From Mrakia gelida (taxonomy: Eukaryota; Basidiomycota; Tremellomycetes; Cystofilobasidiales; Mrakiaceae): DNA of 64,000 nucleotides. The stretch lies in NCBI GenBank assembly GCA_024345305.1, contig BRON01000012.1, positions 868,001 through 932,000 on the forward strand, given 5' to 3'. A model generated the notes under the pieces. The model made no database searches, was not told where the DNA came from, and was given only the letters and a program-made list of their open reading frames with translations. The position numbers and the translations under genes were made by a program. This document shows positions 59,205-64,000 of this stretch, in pieces; the first letter of the stretch is position 1; every line of letters begins with the position of its first letter.

Positions 59205-60629
59205 CTAGGAGAAGAATATAACTCGGGATGGAGGAGGAGGAGGAGGCGGCGGAGGGAGTTCGTAAGTATTGCAAGCTTGGATCCTCGACTCCTTCGGACG
59301 CGAGTGGTTGAGAAACGTTTGGACGCAAAAGAAGGGTGAGCATTCCTGGTGAAGAGCGCTTAACCTCTTAAACTCGCGGTAGAACTCGGCATAGCGGACT
59401 TCGTTTGCTGGAGGAGGGGAAGGGGAGCGAGCAGGCGAGAGGAAAAGAAAGAGAGACGCGACGGACGATCAGCGACTGCTTGTTTCGACCACAACGACGG
59501 AGAGGCTGAGGTTGAAATAGATTCGACTCACCAATAATCCGATCCTCACACATCTCAGCCCACACTTTCAGATCCTCCAACGTCTCCGACGCGGCCAGTT
59601 CAGGCACGACCTCCTCCTCCTCCTTCGTTATCGCATGCTTCTCGACCCACTCCAAGCTCTCTCCGATAAACATGATCCCTTCCTGAATGAGTGGCGAGTC
59701 CATGATGTAGTTCCTGTTCCGTTGAGTGAGTTCCTCGACCCCAGCCTCCATCTCGAGCCGACGGATCTCCCAGCGTTGTAACGTCGAGGACTTCTCAGTG
59801 AAGTAGATGAAATCCTCGTAGAGCTTTCGGATATCCGGCTTGTCGAAAGTGTCGAGATTGGAGGAGAGGTCGTCTAGGTAGATGTCGAGAAGGACACCAG
59901 CGAAGTCTTATTCGTAAGGCGATGAAAGAAAGGGACGCGAGGGGGGGGGGGGACGTGGTGAGCTGTGGGTCAGCTTTCGCGCGAGGACGGACGCGGATGT
60001 GAAGATCTATTACTTACAGGGTTGCTCAAGGTCGTTGCTTGCTTCCTTCGTTCCTTCGAAGTGCCAGGGATGAAGGAGATGAAGAAGGAGAGACGCGCCC
60101 ATGGCATGGTGAAACATCTCTCCTCTTGGAACTCCTCCTTCCAGAGAACGGCGAGTTCGAACTGGTTGGGATGCTGGTAAGGGAAGGTCCTCATGTCTGT
60201 GAGGATTGCTGCCTCCGACATCGATATGATGGTGTGGATCTCGATTCGTTCGATCTTGTCGAGGGGGAGGAGGAGGGGAGGATGAGGTTCGAGGGGATGA
60301 AGCCAGGTCGGTGAGTTGTTGCTGAGCTTCTCGACCGGACAAAGGCAGCCGTGGAGCTGCAAGATACCGGGTAGGGAGAAGAGCTGAGAGGTGAGCTCTT
60401 GATCGTCTGTTCAGAGAAAGACAGAATGCAGAGAAGAGGGCGAACGTACGAGTCTGGCGACGAAGGGGAGGAGGGATTCGCTCCTTCGGATCGAGACGGT
60501 TTCGTAGAGGATTGAGCCGGCGATGTCCACAAAATCGTGTGAGACGAGACACCTCGAGAGAAGAGTAGCATTGGTGGAGTGGCGGACGACTTCTTCGAGG
60601 AGCTCGTAGGGAAGGGTAGGGAGCGGCAT
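59205..60629 (-). CDS. F-box protein (third in the cluster)
   Basis: Starts MPLPTLPYELLEEVVRHS with the F-box core NATLLSRCLVSHDFVDIAGS and LYETVSIRRSESLLPF. The middle has LPGILQLHGCLCPVEKLSN, DKIERIEIHTIISMSEAAIL and FELAVLWKEEFQEERCFTM. The late part (FAGVLLDIYLDDLSSNLDTF, YEDFIYFTEKSSTLQRWEI, TQRNRNYIMDSPLIQEGIM) ends with NEVRYAEFYREFKRLS and a Pro run before VIFFS. Probable SCF adaptor. Sequence is not close to paralogs A/B. It converges on the metaxin gene, with 146 nt between stops. A run of 12 or more G (59941-59952) lies in one of its introns. Confidence 0.7.
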
Positions 60630-60829
60630 CGAAGTTGGGCGAGAAGAAGGGAGGGGGAGGGAGGGAAAAGAGGTGAGCTCGACGCTTTCGTTCCTTTCCT
60701 CCGACTACATCTCTCTCCACTTCTTCAAAGCTGCCACATCACCTCGTTCAATCTCTCCCAGGCTTCCTTATACCCTCATCATCACCCTCATCGACTTTTC
60801 AGCCCAAAAGTATCCTTCAAAACCCTGCC

Positions 60830-63286
60830 ATGTCCTCCTCCCTCCCGGTTCCCCCCTCCGCTGCTTCCGAGCCCCTCCCCTTCACGAACCTCCAGCATTC
60901 CGCCGTTAGGATGAGCGACCCTTCTGCTGGATTTCGAGGGTTGATCGCAAAAAGAGACATCCAACAAGGAGAGCACATCGTGTTCGAGAACTCAACCTTC
61001 TCCACCGCTTTCAACCTCGGTGGGAAGGAGATCGATCCCTACTCCTACATCTGCTCCCTCTCCCCCGCAGGCCAGTTCCTCTTCTTCTCCATCCCTCCCA
61101 ACCCGCTCATCAAGGATCCAGTCAAGAGCAGGATCTCCCAGATGATCCCCTTCGCAGATCGAGAGTTCAGGCTAGCTCATTTGTGAGTCTCGACGTCGCT
61201 TCGGAGAAGGGTCGGCGGAGAGGTAGGGAAGAAGCGAGCTCGTCTTCGAGATCCATCTTTTCCAGACGATGTGCTGACCGATCTTACCTGTTCTTCATTC
61301 TCTCTAGCCCTTTCATCGGAAGAGCTGAGCATGCATGCGCTCCCAACGCTTCTCGACAGTCTGCTTACGGTTCAGCCACGCACGAAGGTGAGTTGTCGAG
61401 CGCGGTCGCCTCCTCCATCTTCCTCCTTCGCTCGTCTGAGCTCCAGCTGACCACTCCCCACTCCCTCCCTCTTGCCACTTCGCAGTCCTCCTAGCAGCGG
61501 CTCACATCCGAGCAGGCGATCACATAACCATCAGCTATCTCGGAACTCCACTTCCTTTCCTCAATCGTCGACAACTCCTCTCTTCCCTCTTCTCCATCAA
61601 CTGCTCCTGTTCCCTCTGCCAACTCCCTCCCGAGGAACGAGCCGTCTCCGATCGAAGAATCCAACAGGTCACGGATCTCATCGAGTCCATCGAAGAGCTC
61701 GGAGGATCCCAGTTGATGTCTGCTCGAGGATCTCACGGACTCCTCCAACTCGTGCGAGAGGCTTTGACCATCGCTTCCGAGGATCCCGTCATTCCTACGG
61801 CCATCTTCAGTCGACTCGCGCACGTTGGGCTGAAGATATGTTGCCTTCTTGGAGACGACGTCAACGCTGGAGAGTGGAGGACGCTGTTGAAGGATTGGAC
61901 AAGAGCGAACGGAAAGAAGCTCGATGATTCGTTGCTGCCTGTTGCTTCTGACTTGGGCTTCAATCTCATGGGACCTGTAGGCATTCTCACTCTTGTACGC
62001 CTGTCTTCGAATCCTTGCTGACGTACTACCTTCCCCTTTTCTTCCCCTTCCAGCCCGACGCTGCCATCAAACACGTCGCGTCCGCGCTCAACCCTCCCTC
62101 CGACTTCCATTCACCTCTCAGTCACCTCCTCGCTTCCGCATCCACGGGAGAGGATGCATTCTCAAGTAACGCGGTCCATCACAAGCTCTACCCTTTCACT
62201 GATCATCAAGGACCTGGCGAGGAAGAGTCGAACGAGTCGACGAGGACGAACCCTCCCTCCTCCACAGGACGCGACGCTGCTCCTTCTTCTTCGTCCACCA
62301 CGGAAGTCACAGACGAGGCTACCCAGGGGACCTCTCATCTCGCCGATGCCTCGTTTACCACCGTCGGAGGAGGTCCTTCCTCGATCTCGGATACGACTTC
62401 CATCGCCTCGACCGATGACAACAACGACGAAGACCATCTTCCCTCTCCTCCTCAACCCGAATTTGAGTCATCCTCGCCCTCGAAGCCCCTCTCCCAGAAC
62501 CAGAAGAAGAAGGCTCGAGCTCGAGCGAGGAAGGCTTCCACCATCAGCACCTCGTCCCTCGCTCCCAACGTCGTCGCGTCCTCCTCCACTCCTCTCGAAA
62601 CCAAAGTCGTCGCCCAAGACGCATCACCTCCCTCTTCCTCTTTCACCACGATCACCGCTACCACCACCAAGCTCAAACAAACCACCTCCACCGTCTCTTT
62701 CCCCTCGGTCAGCAACCAGTCCAACGCGAACTCCAACAACAACTCGAACCATCCCGTCTCCCCATTCCCTTTCACCTTCGCTTCGCCTCCTCCCTCCAAC
62801 GACGCCGCTCTCCCTAGCACCAGCACCAGCACCAACACCACCACTTCCTCCTCCTCTCCCTCCTCTCCCACCACCCGTGCCATCCCTCAAGCCCCCTCCT
62901 CCGCCATCACCCACGAACCCTCCTCGTCGTCGCCCAAACTCTCCACCTCCCAAAAGAAACGAGCAAAGGCGAAGGCCAAGAAGGCCGTCGTTCCGTCCCT
63001 CGTCGTCGAAGGAGGGGATGAACCGGAGGAGGAGGAGAAGGCGCTGACCTCGAAGCAGAGGAAGAACCTGAAGAGTCGAGCGAAGGCGAGGGAGAAGGCG
63101 AAGGCTGAGGAGGAGGAGGAGGGAGAGGGTGAGGGCGACGCGACGGAGGTGGAGGAGAGAGGGAGGGGGAGAGAAGAGAAGAGGCTTGATCGAGATAGGA
63201 GGGTTTCTGGGGATGGGAGCTTGGTGGGTGGTGAGATGGGGATGGGGAAGGGGAAGGAGAAGGAGAGGGAGGTTGTTGAGGGATGA
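60830..63286 (+). CDS. SET-domain protein (paralog 1)
   Basis: Four exons. The SET domain opens GFRGLIAKRDIQQGEHIVFE, then EIDPYSYICSLSPAGQFLFF, MIPFADREFRLAHLPFIGRA, EHACAPNASRQSAYGSATHE and AGDHITISYLGTPLPFL, with a post-SET CSCSLC cluster. This is a fungal SMYD-like or Set5/6-like lysine methyltransferase. The NHSC motif is replaced by EHAC. After KICCLLGDDVNAGEWRTLL comes a 420-residue Ser/Thr-rich tail carrying three basic repeats (KKKARARARKA, KKRAKAKAKKA, KNLKSRAKAREKAKA), and an acidic run. Catalytic competence of the SET core is possible but unproven. The tail function is unknown. The second paralog follows 232 nt downstream on the same strand. Confidence 0.8.
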
Positions 63287-63518
63287 GGGACGAGAAGAGG
63301 GAACAGCGACGGTCGCTGCTGCTACGAGCTTGAGTTCTTTTTGACGATTTATGATTTCTGGTAACATGTTTGGCTCATTGTACTGTTTTCTCGAATACAG
63401 ACAAAGCAGTCAAGCGAAAGAACTCGCTCAAACTCCGAACTCGAAAAGAAACAGCCGAAACGAAGGAGAGCTCGAGCTCATCTTTCGCTCCTCCCACCCA
63501 ACCCCTCCCTCCCTCGCG
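63287..63518. other. Spacer between the tandem SET genes
   Basis: 232 nt with no coding signal; holds the 3' end of paralog 1 and the promoter of paralog 2. Confidence 0.35.
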
Positions 63519-64000
63519 ATGTCGTCCTCCCCTCTCCTGGTCGGCGCCATAGAGTCCGAGGACCCTTCGAAAGGACTCATCACCCTGGAGAACATCATCG
63601 CTCGGGATTATCTTTGCGAGGAGCGACCTACGTTCAGCATCTCGTTCCATCACCGATCCCATCGCCTTCCTCTCCTCCCTCTCGTACGAACAACAGGTCG
63701 CTCTCGTCGCCATCCCGCCCTCTCCTCCAGACTCATTCTCCAAAGGCGTCTCTTCCCTCATCCACGATCGACTTCATGCGATGATCCCCGTCTTTCCATC
63801 TCTAAAGGACTTGATCGCTGAAGGGAGGAAACCGGAGGAGGGAGGTCCAATGTTTCGACACTTCCCTCTCATCTCGAGAGCGAGGCATTCCTGTTTACCG
63901 AATGCAGTGTTGGCGAAGCAGAGGGATGGATCGTATAGTGAGTTCACCTTTTCCCATGGGAGGGCGGGTCTCGTTTGAGCGACGAAGGACGAAGGAAAGG
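63519..64000 (+). CDS. SET-domain protein (paralog 2), partial and frameshifted
   Basis: Start MSSSPLLVGAIESEDPSKGL, then ITLENIIARDYLCEERPTF, matching the paralog's GLIAKRDIQQGEHIVFENSTF. In the next reading frame the sequence continues SITDPIAFLSSLSYEQQVAL, aligning with EIDPYSYICSLSPAGQF, then RHFPLISRARHSCLPNAV with the SET-domain RHSC-PN motif. Frame 1 stops at 63819-63821. So a +1 shift lies between about 63633 and 63649. The exon donor GTGAGT is near 63939-63944 and the gene runs off the window. Either an indel in the assembly or a broken gene; I annotate it as a gene with a frame break. Confidence 0.55.

Overview
This is chromosomal DNA of a GC-rich, very intron-dense fungus. Nearly every gene is split by 45-120 nt introns that start GTGAGT or GTTCGT, carry a CTGAC-like branch site and end in a pyrimidine-rich stretch plus CAG. 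Gene content (class I histone deacetylase, tuberin, nucleoporin Nup42, UDP-glucose pyrophosphorylase, dUTPase, mitochondrial DEAD-box helicase, Kex2-processed GPI protein) is eukaryotic and fungal. Intron density, codon use and repeated fungal F-box and SET families suggest a basidiomycete, most likely a red-yeast-like Pucciniomycotina; the lineage is an inference. No virus, plasmid, CRISPR or bacterial features were seen.

Layout. 1-7.2 kb: end of a STIMATE/TMEM110-like membrane protein, an F-box-like gene, MIX23, glucose-6-phosphate 1-epimerase and dUTPase. 7.6-14.9 kb: a membrane-anchored acid lipase/sterol esterase and a mitochondrial DEAD-box helicase. 15.1-25.7 kb: a full tuberin (TSC2) gene converging on a Ser/Pro-rich single-pass membrane protein whose frame is broken. 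26.9-29.9 kb: a duplicated-module, cysteine-rich GPI protein and a CCDC97-like spliceosome-associated protein. 30.1-35.7 kb: an amino-acid permease bracketed by near-identical 419-bp inverted repeats; the right arm runs into an intact, intron-bearing tRNA-His(GTG), while the left arm ends inside a truncated copy of that tRNA. 36.3-42 kb: bHLH factor, BTB protein and FG-nucleoporin Nup42. 42.3-51.7 kb: RPD3-type deacetylase, UGP1 and a hotdog thioesterase. 52.5-60.6 kb: three F-box genes (two clear paralogs) with a metaxin/SAM37-like gene between them. 60.8 kb to the end: two tandem SET-domain genes, the second cut by the window edge and frameshifted.

The neighbours do not form one pathway; this is mostly housekeeping sequence. 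The points of most interest are the inverted repeat with the broken tRNA, three verified microexons (9-11 nt, one carrying the catalytic histidine of the lipase), two +1 frame breaks in otherwise good genes, an internally duplicated cysteine module, and the F-box and SET clusters. I found no convincing wholly new biological system. Exon coordinates were read by eye and terminal exons of several genes remain uncertain.
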